From Rhodococcus pyridinivorans (GTDB taxonomy: Bacteria; Actinomycetota; Actinomycetes; Mycobacteriales; Mycobacteriaceae): a stretch of 64,000 bases of DNA. The stretch lies in NCBI RefSeq assembly GCF_900105195.1, contig NZ_FNRX01000002.1, positions 3,410,001-3,474,000 on the forward strand, read 5' to 3'. This document shows, one piece after another, positions 39,255-49,166 of the stretch; the first letter of the stretch is position 1, and the number at the start of each line of letters is the position of its first letter. The position numbers were made by a program, and so were the translations under genes. The notes beneath the pieces were generated by a model. That model searched no databases, was not told the DNA's origin, and saw only the letters and a list, made by a program, of their open reading frames with translations.

Positions 39255-41615
39255 TCAGTTGTTGCCGAAACCGGCGCGTCGCAGGGCGTCGGCCAAGGAT
39301 CCGGAGGCGGCCGGCGTCGAACGGCGGTCGCCGCCACGGCCCTGCTGCCCACGATTGCCCTGACCGCTCCGTCCACGACCGCCGCCCTGGTTGCCGCTGC
39401 CCTGACCTCCGGGGCGACGGCCACCTCCGCGCGGCTGGCCGCCCGACTTCTCGGCGCCCGGGGTGGGGACCTCGTCGTCGAGGCGCAGCGTCAGACCGAT
39501 GCGCTGGCGCGCGACGTCGACCTCGAGAACCTTCACCTTGACGACCTCACCGGACCGGACGACGTCGTGCGGATCCTTCACGAAGCTGCGCGACATCGCG
39601 GAGACGTGCACGAGGCCGTCCTGGTGCACACCGACGTCGACGAACGCACCGAAGGCCGCGACGTTGGTGACCACTCCTTCGAGGACCATGCCGGGCTTCA
39701 GGTCGGCGACCTTCTCGATACCGGCGGCGAACGTCGCGGTCTTGAACTCCGGACGCGGGTCGCGGCCGGGCTTCTCGAGCTCGGAGATGATGTCGGTGAC
39801 GGTCGGGACACCGAAGCGGTCGTCGGCGAACTCGTCGGCGCGCAGCTTCCGCAGGGTCGCGATGTTGCCGAGCAGTTCGCGGACGCTGCTGCCGGTCCGG
39901 TCGACGATCCGCCGCACCACCGGATACGCCTCGGGGTGCACCGCGGACGCGTCGAGCGGGTCGTCGCCGTTGGGGATGCGCAGGAAGCCCGCGCACTGTT
40001 CGAAGGCCTTCGGGCCGAGTCGCGGAACGTCCTCGAGCGCTCGCCGTGCACGGAACGGACCGTTCTGGTCGCGGTGGGCGACGATGCTCTCCGCGAGCGA
40101 GCCGGTGATCCCCGAGACCCGCGACAGCAGCGGGACAGATGCCGTGTTGACGTCGACGCCAACGGCGTTCACCGCGTCCTCGACGACCGCGCCCAGCGAC
40201 CGCGCGAGCATCGTCTCGGACACGTCGTGCTGGTACTGGCCGACCCCGATCGACTTCGGGTCGATCTTGACCAGTTCGGCGAGTGGATCCTGCAAGCGGC
40301 GCGCGATGGAGACCGCACCACGGATGGACACGTCGAGATCCGGGAGTTCCTTGGTGGCGTACTCGGAGGCCGAGTAGACGGACGCGCCCGCCTCGGACAC
40401 CACGATCTTCGTCAGCCCGGGCACCTTCGTCAGCGACACGAGTTCGGCTGCGAGAGCGTCTGTCTCACGCGACGCCGTGCCGTTGCCGATGGCGATCAGT
40501 TCGACACCGTGCCGCGCGACCAGCGCGGCGAGCACCGCGAGGGCCTCGTCACGCTTGTTGTGCGGCTGATGCGGATAGATGGTGGCGTGGTCGACGACCT
40601 TGCCGGTCGCGTCGACGACGGCGACCTTCGTGCCGGTGCGGTAGCCGGGGTCGAGGCCCATCGTCGGTCGCGTTCCGGCCGGTGCGGCGAGCAGCAGGTC
40701 CTTGAGGTTGGCGGCGAAGACGTCGACCGCGTCCTTCTCGGCGGACTGCCGCAGCCGCATCCTGATGTCCAGCGACAGCGACATCTGCAGCTTGGTGCGC
40801 CACGCCCACCGCACAGTGTCGAGCAGCCACTTGTCGGCGGCGCGTCCCTCGTCGGCGATGTCGAAGCGCGTCGCGATCCGGCCCTCGTAGTAAGTGCGCT
40901 CACCGGGCACCGGCTCGTCGATCTCGGGATCGAACGACAGCGACAGCACCTCCTCCTTCTCGCCGCGCAGGAGGGCGAGAATGCGGTGCGAGGGCAGCTG
41001 GGTGAACGGTTCCGAGAACTCGAAGTAGTCGGAGAACTTCGCGCCGTCGTTTTCCTTGCCGGACCGCACGGTGGAGCTCACCTTGCCGCGCGTCTACATC
41101 GCCTCGCGGAGCTCGCCGACGAGGTCCGCGTCCTCGGCGAAGCGTTCGACGAGGATGGCGCGCGCACCGTCGAGCTGCTCGGAGGTGTATCCGGCGGGGT
41201 CGGTGGTGGGGTCGCCGATGAGCGCGTCGGCGACGGGTTCGTGACCGGCCTCGCGCGCGATCTGCGCCTTGGTGCGCCGCTTCGGCTTGAACGGCAGGTA
41301 GATGTCCTCGAGCCGCGCCTTGGTGTCGGCGAGCATGATCTGTCCGCGCAGCGTGTCGTCGAGCTTGCCCTGCGCCTCGATCGATTCGAGGATCGCGACA
41401 CGGCGCTCGTCGAGTTCACGCAGATAGCGGAGGCGTTCCTCGAGGGTGCGCAGCTGGGCGTCGTCGAGCCCGCCGGTCGCCTCCTTACGGTAGCGCGCGA
41501 CGAACGGCACGGTCGCGCCGCCGTCGAGCAGCCCCACGGCCGCAGCGACCTGGTCTTCGCGGACGTCGAGTTCCTGGGCGATCCGCCGGTTCACGGTGTC
41601 GAGTTCGGTCGTCAC
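39255..41615 (-). pseudogene. tex: tex, S1-domain transcription accessory protein, interrupted by one amber codon
   Basis: Together the two open parts read as a full Tex protein of about 786 residues. The N-terminal part (GTG 41615 to 41094, 173 codons) has GATVPFVARYRKEATGGLDD and YLPFKPKRRTK. After a TAG at 41094-41096 the same frame continues at once (TRGKVSS, then GAKFSDYFEF) through the YqgF-like domain, helix-hairpin-helix, an S1 domain (AFGAFVDVGVHQDGLVHVS) and a Gly/Arg-rich tail. No frameshift is needed; only one codon is wrong. Family alignments from memory have Trp here, so TGG to TAG is likely. A GTG at 41081 could restart the C-terminal part. Confidence 0.85.
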
Positions 41616-41788
41616 GTCGAACGACCCTACAGTTGCCGTCCCCCGCCCGCGCCTGTGGCAGCGCCCGCGCCCGTGACCGTGGGGCGCCCGCGCGCGTAAC
41701 GGCACTCGCGCTCGCGAGCGGGGTCCGTGCAGGCTGCCGGGTGGACCGGCGCTATCGTCCACAGCACAATGGAATGCAGGAACCGGAC

Positions 41789-42775
41789 ATGAAGCACGGG
41801 CGCGGACGCGCACGATCGGGCGCGATGATACTGTGCGTGGCCACCGCACTGGCCGTATCCGGCTGCGAATCGATGGACTCCCATCCGCTCCCGCACGAGG
41901 CGCTCGGTCTCGCCTCGGTGACGGACACCGATTCCGACGAATCGACCGTGACGCTGTCGACGGCCGAACTGCCCCGACAGATCGACGCGGCCGTCGCGCT
42001 CGCCGACAGCCGCGGAGCGCGCCTGACTGTCGCCGTGCTCGACCGGGAATCCGGGACCCGCGTGCTCGGCGGTTCGGACGAACCCTTCGAGACCGCCTCG
42101 ACGGTGAAGCTGTTCATCGCCGAGGAGGTCCTGTACCGCGAGGTGACGGGCGAGGCGACGCTCGCCGACGAGGACCACGAGTTGATCCGGTCGATGCTGC
42201 GGTCGTCGGACGACAACGCGGCGACGCTGTTGTGGGAAACCTACGGTGGTCCCGAGATCGTCGAGCACGTCGTGGAGCGGCACAACCTGACCGGCACGAC
42301 TCCCCCGGATCCGGGGTCCTGGTGGTGGAACACGACCACGACGGCGTCGGACCTGCTGACCTGGTACGACGATCTGCTCGGCGACAGTGCCTCCGGTGAT
42401 GAGAGCGCGGCCCGGATCGTCGGCCATCTGGTGGAGTTCACCGACGAGGGCATCGACGGATACGACCAGCATTTCGGGCTTCCCGAGGGTCTCGGCGACT
42501 CCACGGACCTGGGTGTAAAGCAGGGGTGGATGTGCTGCCTGGCCGGTGAATGGCTGCACCTGTCCACCGGGTTCTTCGGCGACGACCACCGGTACGCGGT
42601 CGTGGTCGCGGCGCGGGAGACCGTCACCTACGAAGAGTCGGATCCCTTCTACGACACCGGTTTCCTGCCCGACACGGCGATGTACGACGCGACGGACGAC
42701 GGGAGCGCGCAACACGCGCGCGAGACCGTCACGCTGGCGGTCGAGACGACGCTCGGAAGCGCGCACCGGCCCTGA
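41789..42775 (+). CDS. lppW: LppW-like lipoprotein with beta-lactamase-type serine hydrolase domain
   Basis: A 328-residue lipoprotein. The signal sequence ends in the lipobox AVSGCES (Cys about 28). The following domain resembles class A beta-lactamases: SxxK in TASTVKLF, SDN-like SSDDNAATLLW, and VKQGW in place of the KTG triad, which is unusual. It may be a carboxypeptidase-like or non-hydrolytic relative. Its place beside rplS/lepB and trmD matches Rv2905 lppW. ATG 41789 has AGGA 8 bases upstream. Confidence 0.82.
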   Translation: MKHGRGRARSGAMILCVATALAVSGCESMDSHPLPHEALGLASVTDTDSDESTVTLSTAELPRQIDAAVALADSRGARLTVAVLDRESGTRVLGGSDEPFETASTVKLFIAEEVLYREVTGEATLADEDHELIRSMLRSSDDNAATLLWETYGGPEIVEHVVERHNLTGTTPPDPGSWWWNTTTTASDLLTWYDDLLGDSASGDESAARIVGHLVEFTDEGIDGYDQHFGLPEGLGDSTDLGVKQGWMCCLAGEWLHLSTGFFGDDHRYAVVVAARETVTYEESDPFYDTGFLPDTAMYDATDDGSAQHARETVTLAVETTLGSAHRP

Positions 42776-42793
42776 GGACCGTCGGGCCCGGTG

Positions 42794-43501
42794 TCAGTCG
42801 TCGGACGGGAGCAGATCGGGTCGTCGTTCGCGGGTGCGTTCGAGCGACTGCTCGTGGCGCCAGCGAGCGACCTTGCCGTGGTCGCCGGACAGCAGCACCG
42901 GTGGCACCTCGAGGTCGCGCCACACCGCCGGCCGAGTGTAACTCGGCCCTTCGAGCAGTCCGTCGGAAAACGAATCCTCTTGATGCGACGCCTGATTGCC
43001 GAGTACACCGGGCAGCAGACGGACGACGGCCTCGACCATGACGAGGACGGCGACCTCCCCACCGATGAGGACGTAGTCGCCGATGCTCACTTCTTCGACG
43101 CGCACGCGCCGCGCGGCATCGTCGAAGACGCGCTGGTCGATTCCTTCGTAGCGGCCGCAGGCGAAGACGATCCGCTTCTCCTTCGACCACCGTTGTGCGG
43201 TGGCCTGATCGAAGCGGCGACCGGCGGGCGTCGGGACGACGAGCAGTACGTCGGGATCGGTTTCACCGTCGGGCCCGGCGAGCACGTCGTCGAGCGCCGG
43301 TCCCCACACGGTGGGTTTCATGACCATGCCCGGTCCGCCGCCGTAGGGCGCGTCGTCGACGGCCTTGTGCACGTCGTGCGTCCAGTCGCGCAGGTTGTGC
43401 ACACCGACGGAGATGAGCCCCTTGTCGATCGCCTTGCCGAGCAGGGCGACGCGCAGAGGTTCGAGATATTCGGGGAAGATGGTGACGACGTCGAGCCGCA
43501 C
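42794..43501 (-). CDS. trmD: tRNA (guanine37-N1)-methyltransferase
   Basis: A 235-residue SPOUT methyltransferase that modifies G37 next to the anticodon and prevents +1 frameshifts. [44 protein letters not shown] and [33 protein letters not shown] form the trefoil-knot signature. It is in the rpsP-khpA-rimM-trmD group and convergent with the lppW-like gene. Confidence 0.96.
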   Translation of the reverse strand: MRLDVVTIFPEYLEPLRVALLGKAIDKGLISVGVHNLRDWTHDVHKAVDDAPYGGGPGMVMKPTVWGPALDDVLAGPDGETDPDVLLVVPTPAGRRFDQATAQRWSKEKRIVFACGRYEGIDQRVFDDAARRVRVEEVSIGDYVLIGGEVAVLVMVEAVVRLLPGVLGNQASHQEDSFSDGLLEGPSYTRPAVWRDLEVPPVLLSGDHGKVARWRHEQSLERTRERRPDLLPSDD

Positions 43502-43504
43502 GGA

Positions 43505-44095
43505 CTACTGCTTCCCCTCGGTCGACTTCTTCTTCTTGGACGGCGGTTCCCCGAAGTCGGGGTCGAGGAGTCCTTCGGGCGGATCGATCTCGATCACGCC
43601 GTCCCGGACCGACACCGTCGGGACGATCTCGGTGACGAACGGGACGAGTAACTCTCCGCGCTCCTGGCCGGCTGGCCGGATCGACAGCAGTTCGCCGGCG
43701 GCCGTGTGCAGGACCTCGCGGACGGTGCCGACCTCGGTTCCGCCGTCGGGGCGACCGGCGACGATCCGCACCGTCAGCCCTTCGAGTTCGTGGTCGTAGA
43801 ACTCGTCCGGGTCGTCGGACGGCGGAAGGTCGGCGCTGTCGACGACGAACAGCACCCCGCGCAGTGCGTCGGCGGCGTCGCGACCGTCGATGCCCTGCAG
43901 GCGCAGCAGAAGCCGCCCGGAGTGCTCCCGGGCGGCTTCCACTGTGTACTCGTGCAGGTGCCTGTCGCGAGGCTTACGGCCACGCAGGACCGCGCCGACG
44001 GCGAAGCGCTCTTCGGGTTCGTCGGTGCGAACCTCGACGACGACTTCGCCTCTGATGCCGTGCGACTTGGCCACACGGCCCACGACGAGCTCCAT
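43505..44095 (-). CDS. rimM: 16S rRNA processing protein RimM
   Basis: A 196-residue 30S maturation factor. The N-terminal beta-barrel starts [20 protein letters not shown], and the PRC-barrel domain has [11 protein letters not shown] and [32 protein letters not shown] lysine-rich tail (PPSKKKKS) is added. ATG 44095 is set by homology. It lies 3 bp before trmD and about 10 bp after khpA. Confidence 0.95.
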   Translation of the reverse strand: MELVVGRVAKSHGIRGEVVVEVRTDEPEERFAVGAVLRGRKPRDRHLHEYTVEAAREHSGRLLLRLQGIDGRDAADALRGVLFVVDSADLPPSDDPDEFYDHELEGLTVRIVAGRPDGGTEVGTVREVLHTAAGELLSIRPAGQERGELLVPFVTEIVPTVSVRDGVIEIDPPEGLLDPDFGEPPSKKKKSTEGKQ

Positions 44096-44105
44096 CGACG
44101 CTCGC

Positions 44106-44348
44106 CTAGCGGTCGGTGTCGACGACGTCGACACGGATACCCCGGCCACCGATTCCGGTGACGAGGGTCCGCAACGCGGTCGCGGTGCGACCGCCGCGGC
44201 CGATGACCTTGCCGAGGTCGTCGGGATTGACGTGCACCTCGACGGTGCGGCCCCGACGGCCCGCGATCAGGTCGACGCGGACGTCGTCGGGATGGGCGAC
44301 GATTCCACGAACGAGATGCTCGACGGCATCGGCGACCACGGCGCTCAT
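44106..44348 (-). CDS. khpA: KH-domain RNA-binding protein KhpA
   Basis: An 80-residue single KH domain protein. The RNA-binding loop is [17 protein letters not shown], preceded by [18 protein letters not shown]. In Gram-positives KhpA pairs with KhpB/Jag. The start ATG overlaps the rpsP stop by one base (TAATG), so translation is coupled. It matches Rv2908c by position. Confidence 0.93.
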   Translation of the reverse strand: MSAVVADAVEHLVRGIVAHPDDVRVDLIAGRRGRTVEVHVNPDDLGKVIGRGGRTATALRTLVTGIGGRGIRVDVVDTDR

Positions 44349-44794
44349 TACTCGGCGGCCTCGGTGGACTCGGCCTCGGTGGACGCCTCGGCGGCCTCTT
44401 CCTTGGCAGCCTTTTTCTTCTTGGGCGTGACGGCCTCGGCAGCCGGCTCGTTCTCGGCCTGCGCGAGAGCGGCCTGGAACAGCTCGAGCTTGGACGGCTT
44501 CGGCTCCGCCTTCCTCAGGGTGCCCTCGGCGCCCGGCAGGCCCTTGAACTTCTGCCAGTCACCCGTGACCTTGAGGAGGTTGAGGACCGGCTCGGTCGGC
44601 TGCGCGCCGACGGCCAGCCAGTATTGCGCACGCTCCGAGTCGATCTCGATCAGCGAGGGCTCTTCCTTGGGGTGGTACTTGCCGATGGTCTCGATGGCCC
44701 GGCCGTTGCGACGGGTGCGCGAGTCCGCAATGACGACGCGGTACTGCGGGTTGCGGATCTTGCCGAGACGGGTGAGCTTGATCTTGACAGCCAC
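44348..44794 (-). CDS. rpsP: 30S ribosomal protein S16
   Basis: A 148-residue S16 that begins [31 protein letters not shown], with [24 protein letters not shown]. The final 55 residues are an Ala/Glu/Lys extension typical of actinobacteria. It is the first gene of the rpsP-khpA-rimM-trmD operon and the last conserved gene before gene order breaks. Confidence 0.96.
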   Translation of the reverse strand: MAVKIKLTRLGKIRNPQYRVVIADSRTRRNGRAIETIGKYHPKEEPSLIEIDSERAQYWLAVGAQPTEPVLNLLKVTGDWQKFKGLPGAEGTLRKAEPKPSKLELFQAALAQAENEPAAEAVTPKKKKAAKEEAAEASTEAESTEAAE

Positions 44795-44989
44795 TGCTGC
44801 GTTCTCCTTCGGGGTGCGCCGAGGCGCGTGTCACGTGCAATTCGGACGACGCGCCCTTCTGGCACGCCCGGTTTTGCCTCTAGCCTGTGACCGCCGCGCG
44901 GTACGTAACCGGATGCGACGACAGCGAACCATTCTGCCAGACGCGCGAGCCAGGACGAAACCGGCACCCGGTGACTCCGCGCACCCTCT

Positions 44990-45440
44990 CTACAGCCGCG
45001 CGGGGCGCCCCGAGACCACCCGGCCGCGGAGCACCACAAGATCGGGACGCGCGGCCGCGGGGTCGCTGCGCGGATCCTCCCGGTACACGACGAAATCCGC
45101 CGACGTCCCCGATTCGAGACTCGGGTGCCCGAGCCATGCGCGGGCCTTCCAACTCGCCGCAGCGTACGCCTCGGTCGGATCGAGACCCACGCGCACGAGC
45201 GATGCGATCTCGTCGGCGATGCGCCCGTGCTGCACCTGGTGCCCGCGTAGATCGGGATGCCGGCCTCGTGGGCAGCAGCGCCGATGGTCCCGTCGACGCG
45301 CGCGTACCGTACAGAGCGCGCATGTGCGCCGCATACACCGGGAATCGCGTCGCCGATGAGTTTGACCCAGCCGTCACCGGCCCGGGCCTGACGGGCCACT
45401 TCGTCGGGCAGCTACGACTCGTCCTCGAGGTCGACGGGTG
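44990..45440 (-). pseudogene. amidohydrolase remnant (3' part, frameshifted and deleted)
   Basis: Pieces of one amidohydrolase read across several frames. Upstream, VARQARAGDGWVKLIGD lies in one frame and RFPVYAAHMRALYG in another. AAAHEAGIPIYAGT and SLVRVGLDPTEAYAAASWKARAWLGHP with ESGTSADFVVYREDP follow in further frames, ending at TAG 44990. The spacing between the first two motifs is far too short, indicating an internal deletion. M. tuberculosis has an intact amidohydrolase between rpsP and ffh; here it is decayed and the 5' part and ffh are missing. Confidence 0.75.
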
Positions 45441-45583
45441 TAGGGATGCAGCGAAGACTGGCCGGACACGCTGCTGCACATCGACAGGTCCCGGGTGTGT
45501 CAACAGTACTCGTGCAAATGCGCGACTCGGTCGACCGCAGCGCCGATCGTGCGCGGCGGCAGCGTGTCGGGCACGCTGGCAGG

Positions 45584-47176
45584 GTGACAGAGCCTGACCA
45601 GGTGGGGCGTCCGCAGACTCAGCTGCCGGTGTTGGTGACCGCCGTGTCGATCGAAGACGGGGAGACACCGCCCCCGGAGGTCGGTGCCGTCGCGGTGTTC
45701 CCGTTGTTGTTCGAGGAGATGCCCGCCGATCCGGCGGATCCGTCGATCGTCACGCTTGGCGCTGTGGCCGAGCCCCTGCATTCGGGAAAGCCCGCGTTGC
45801 AGCAGCCCGGGGACGGACGGCAGTGGTGGGACTGGACGGTGCTGCTGCGCGGTGTGGGGTGGACGGCCACCTGGTACACCCGTCGTCCGGTGCTCGGTCA
45901 GGTCGAGGTCACCGGCCGGCTGATCGGCGATTTGTCCTACGCCACCACCGGGCAGATCCGCGGTCGGGTCCGGCGCATCCACGTCGCATCCGATCGATAC
46001 CGGCGCGAGGTCGATCAGCCGCACTCGCCGTTCCGGCCGGTGCCCGGCACCCGCCGCTATCGGCAGGTCACCACCTCCCCACGATCGTTCGCCCATGTTG
46101 CCCGGCCCCCCGGCCCCGACCCGCTGGTCGAGCGCACTCACGAGGTGGGCGTGCTTGTCGATCTCGACTTGACCGAGGTGCCACCACCGCCGCTGCGGCC
46201 GAGCATGATCCCCGCTGCGATATCCGCGCACGAGTCGGACCTGTGGATCGCCGACCGTGAACTGCCCCTGGTCGTGCATCTCGACGCCGACCGGCGCGTG
46301 CGCGAATACATCGTGCCCGGGCAGATCTTCGATACTCCGCCGGCCGATCGCACCCGTTCGGTGTGGGCACACGCCGACGGCTGCTGGGTGGGCGGCTGGG
46401 ACGGAATCTTCCACTGCACCCGGGGCGGCACCGTCGAGGCGATCACCGACACACCGATTCGAGACGGCGCAGCCCATGCCCAGACCCTGCTCGCCGTGGC
46501 GGTCCCGGAGCGCGGCACGACCGAGCTGATCCTCGCTCGCCCCGGCCAGGACCCGGTGACGCACGGACCCGAGCCGTGGGGCGACCTCGAATCGATGACC
46601 ACCTGCGAAGGTGGGTTTGTCCTGCTGTTTCGCCGGCGTGACCCGAGCACCGGCGCGCTCGGAGCGGCGCGCCTGGTCCGGGTCGATCTGCACGCCGCCG
46701 TGACCGTCGGTCCGCCGCTGGAGACCGCGATGATGTCCTATCGGCCGTTTCTGACGGGCCTTCCACCGACGATCGTCGACGGCACCACCGCATACCGGAT
46801 ACTCGACGATCTCACCCTCGCCCAGCCGAACTCGCTGCCTGATCATGTCCTCGGCGGCGGACAGATCGATGACCTGCTCTGGATCGTCGGCCATCCCCCG
46901 GACGGTTCCGGCCGTGGGCAGTGGTGGCCACTGCCGGGGCCGGCCGTGTATCCGGCCGATCACCACCAATACTGGCTGTTCACCCGCCTCGATCCGGTCA
47001 CCTGGGGGCCGATCGCCAGCATCCCGATCCGCAGTCCCCGCCCGGACGTCACCATCGACGGAGCCGGCACCGTGTGGGTCACCGCTGCGGGCGTGCATTC
47101 CTTGCCGCACCAGCACATGAACCCGCCGGAACTGCTCGATGTCGCCGAACTCCTCGACCGCTCCCGCCTCCGGTAG
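45584..47176 (+). CDS. orphan 530-residue protein, probable beta-propeller
   Basis: I do not recognise the family. The start is probably GTG 45584, though the frame is open to 45446. Residues 1-190 are mixed and Trp-rich. From about 250 onward there are repeated blade-like units, for example SAHESDLWIADRELPLVVHLD, WAHADGCWVGGWDGIFHCTRGG and ITIDGAGTVWVTAAGVHSLP-type segments, as in NHL or Vgb-like propellers. No signal peptide or membrane helix is visible. It sits at the border of the accessory area, convergent with a toxin-antitoxin remnant. Codon use is high-GC, so it seems functional. Confidence 0.6.
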   Translation: MTEPDQVGRPQTQLPVLVTAVSIEDGETPPPEVGAVAVFPLLFEEMPADPADPSIVTLGAVAEPLHSGKPALQQPGDGRQWWDWTVLLRGVGWTATWYTRRPVLGQVEVTGRLIGDLSYATTGQIRGRVRRIHVASDRYRREVDQPHSPFRPVPGTRRYRQVTTSPRSFAHVARPPGPDPLVERTHEVGVLVDLDLTEVPPPPLRPSMIPAAISAHESDLWIADRELPLVVHLDADRRVREYIVPGQIFDTPPADRTRSVWAHADGCWVGGWDGIFHCTRGGTVEAITDTPIRDGAAHAQTLLAVAVPERGTTELILARPGQDPVTHGPEPWGDLESMTTCEGGFVLLFRRRDPSTGALGAARLVRVDLHAAVTVGPPLETAMMSYRPFLTGLPPTIVDGTTAYRILDDLTLAQPNSLPDHVLGGGQIDDLLWIVGHPPDGSGRGQWWPLPGPAVYPADHHQYWLFTRLDPVTWGPIASIPIRSPRPDVTIDGAGTVWVTAAGVHSLPHQHMNPPELLDVAELLDRSRLR

Positions 47177-47399
47177 CCGAACACTCACGAGGCGCAGGTC
47201 CGTGTACGCACGCCGCCCGATCACCGGTCCGGCCGCGTCCGCCCACCTCCATTCTCCTTGTTCCGCAAGGCAGACCAGTGGTTCGAGGGGGCTACGCTCC
47301 TACATAGACCGTGGCACGTTCACAGCACGCGGGAAAACGCAGGTCGGGCGCAGGAACACCGCGGCGGCCACGGGGCAAGCCGATGATTCAGTCGTCCTC

Positions 47400-47925
47400 T
47401 CAGACCAGTTTGTGCAGACGCATCGCTTCGATCAGATCGGAATCGTGCTCCTCGACAGGGCCGTAATCCAGCACCGTGACGTTCTTGCTGACCGGTCCGT
47501 CACCGGGACGCTCGTACAGCGCCCAGAGCACCAACCCGTCACCGTGCCAGGACTCGAACTCGATGCCGGCCACCGGCTCACCGCCGGGATCGGAGAGAGT
47601 GTTGATCCACTGGGAGATCGCCCGGGTCAGGGCACGCGGGCGGGCATTGCGGATCGCCGCGGTGTCGAGGTCGAGCAGACCGTGTCGGATCGCATGGCGC
47701 CGGACAGGGTGCGCAGGGTGGCCACCGATTCGGGGTCGCCGGGCACGACGAACCATCCGCTGATCGTGCCGCTGCCGGTGAAGCGCCCGTCGGTGGCGAA
47801 CTCCCACGGTGCCCACGAGGTCGGCGAGTAGCCGACCCGGTAGGCGGCCACACCGTCGACGTGGACGCAGCGGACATCCCCGCGCGAGGTGGAGATCAGC
47901 GTGCGGTCCGGTGCGCTCGTCCGAC
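47400..47925 (-). pseudogene. RES-domain-like toxin, frameshifted
   Basis: Two overlapping frames together give a RES-like protein. The first has AYRVGYSPTSWAPWEFATDGRFTG and SGWFVVPGDPESVATLRTLSG. The second has LLDLDTAAIRNARPRALTRAISQWINTL and GIEFESWHGDGLVLWALYERPG, ending at 47400. The switch falls near 47690. No good start codon lies in the first frame after the antitoxin stop, a second sign of decay. RES toxins degrade NAD+ and are neutralised by Xre/ParS-type antitoxins, which is what lies upstream. Family call is by pattern only. Confidence 0.5.
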
Positions 47926-48309
47926 CGTCGCGAACTGCCGGGCAGCGGCGAGGACCTTCGGGCCGACGTCGGACAGCTCGCCTTCGCGCAGCAGCAGCGC
48001 CGGCGGGCGGTCGTCGAGGATCGGGTTCAGGCCCTGGAACCACGTCTGCGCTACGGCGGGGGTGTCGCGTTCGGCGATCAGCCGGGCGGCGCGGTAGGCG
48101 ATGCGCAGGCGTTCGACGTCGGTGTCGTTGTTGATAGTGCGGGTGCCCTCGGCCCACTGGCGGACCGCGCGGGTTTCCTTGACCTTCCCCAGGTAGGCGA
48201 CGAGCTTGGCGCCGAGCAGGTCGCGCAGTGCGGTGACCAGCTGTGATTGGGTCATGCGGGCGGCGTCGTTGTAGGCGGCGAGGTCAGGGCGTGGGTGTGC
48301 GGCTGTCAT
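47896..48309 (-). CDS. Xre/MbcA/ParS-type antitoxin
   Basis: A 137-residue protein. The N-terminal part (MTQSQLVTALRDLLGAKLVAYLG, AVRQWAEGTRTIN) is helix-turn-helix-like. The C-terminal part (RLRIAYRAARLIAERDTPAVAQTWFQGLNPILDDRPPALLLREG) is the toxin-binding domain of the MbcA/ParS/Xre antitoxins. ATG 48309 has AGGAGG at good spacing. The partner toxin downstream is frameshifted, so the antitoxin may be an orphan regulator now. Confidence 0.75.
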   Translation of the reverse strand: MTAAHPRPDLAAYNDAARMTQSQLVTALRDLLGAKLVAYLGKVKETRAVRQWAEGTRTINNDTDVERLRIAYRAARLIAERDTPAVAQTWFQGLNPILDDRPPALLLREGELSDVGPKVLAAARQFATVGRAHRTAR

Positions 48310-48436
48310 AACAATCCACCTCCTGATCACAGGGTAAATCACAGTCTTGATGCCGTTGAAGTTCCCACCTCGAGTGACTGTTCAGGGTTGATTCTTCGAG
48401 TGTCGGTCCGTGCGAGCTTCGCCGAGTACGGCGCGA

Positions 48437-48493
48437 GCAACGACTGTGAACATGCAATGTGTCACCGCGCTGAACGCCTACGGATTCCAGGCC
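48437..48493 (+). repeat. 57-bp diverged repeat, copy 1
   Basis: It matches 50154-50210 in the same orientation at about 49 of 57 positions by eye. The core TGAACAT-N3-ATGTGTCA is a near-dyad identical in both copies except for the central spacer. It lies about 130 bp upstream of the antitoxin start and 70 bp beyond the TetR fragment stop. Confidence 0.75.
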
Positions 48494-48562
48494 ATGCCTC
48501 ACCAGCGTGGACGCGGCTCTGCGGTGACTCCAACCGCAGATCGTCGTCTGTGTGGCTGTGAG

Positions 48563-48833
48563 TCAGTCGCTGGGGGTGGACGCGGCGGGGTGTGTGGTCA
48601 GGGCGGGCAGGACCGTGGCCATGATCGAGGCGGCGAACTCGGTCATCGGCTGCTGGGGATGGTCGGGTCCGTAGAACTGTTCGAGGAACGCCCGCAGGTA
48701 GCAGGCACCGGCGATCGATGCGGCGACTCCGTCGATGGGGGCGTCGGCGGCCACGGTGCCGGCGCGCTGTTCGTGCTCGAGGAATCGGGCCACGGCGGCG
48801 GGCAGCAGAGCCGGGCCGGCGCCGTGCGCCTCC
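48563..48833 (-). pseudogene. TetR-family regulator, C-terminal fragment
   Basis: The reading frame from about 48833 gives AHGAGPALLPAAVARFLEHEQRAGTV, APIDGVAASIAGACYLRAFLEQF and ends at 48563. This resembles a TetR C-terminal ligand domain. No helix-turn-helix precedes it; beyond 48833 the sequence belongs to a MarR-like fragment on the other strand. Confidence 0.6.
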
Positions 48834-48834
48834 T

Positions 48835-49073
48835 TGACCGACAACGGCTGGCTGCACCTCGATCCGGTCGCCCCGGGCACCACCGCCATGCGAATCACCG
48901 ATGCGGGCCGCGAGCTGCTCGAGCAGATGAGCCGCACGCAAGCGCGCACCGCGCAGACCCTGACCGACGGCGTCTCCGCCGAGGACTACGAGACCGTCCT
49001 GCGGACGCTGGCCACGATGCTCGACAACTTCGACGCGGCGACACCACGATCCGAGACGAACCCGACCGGATGA
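48835..49073 (+). pseudogene. MarR-family regulator, C-terminal fragment
   Basis: From about 48835 the plus strand reads LTDNGWLHLDPVAPGTTAMRITDAGRELLEQMSRTQARTAQTL and then a helical end, stopping at 49073. This is the wing and C-terminal dimerisation helix of a MarR protein. The DNA-recognition helix is missing and is replaced by the TetR fragment on the opposite strand. Confidence 0.55.
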
Positions 49074-49166
49074 TCGCCCGGAAGTGCTTGTCCACCACGA
49101 TCGGCGGATGCTCCACGCGGGTCTGCGTGCCAACACGGCTGGGTGGGTCTTGGCTATGGTGCCGAG

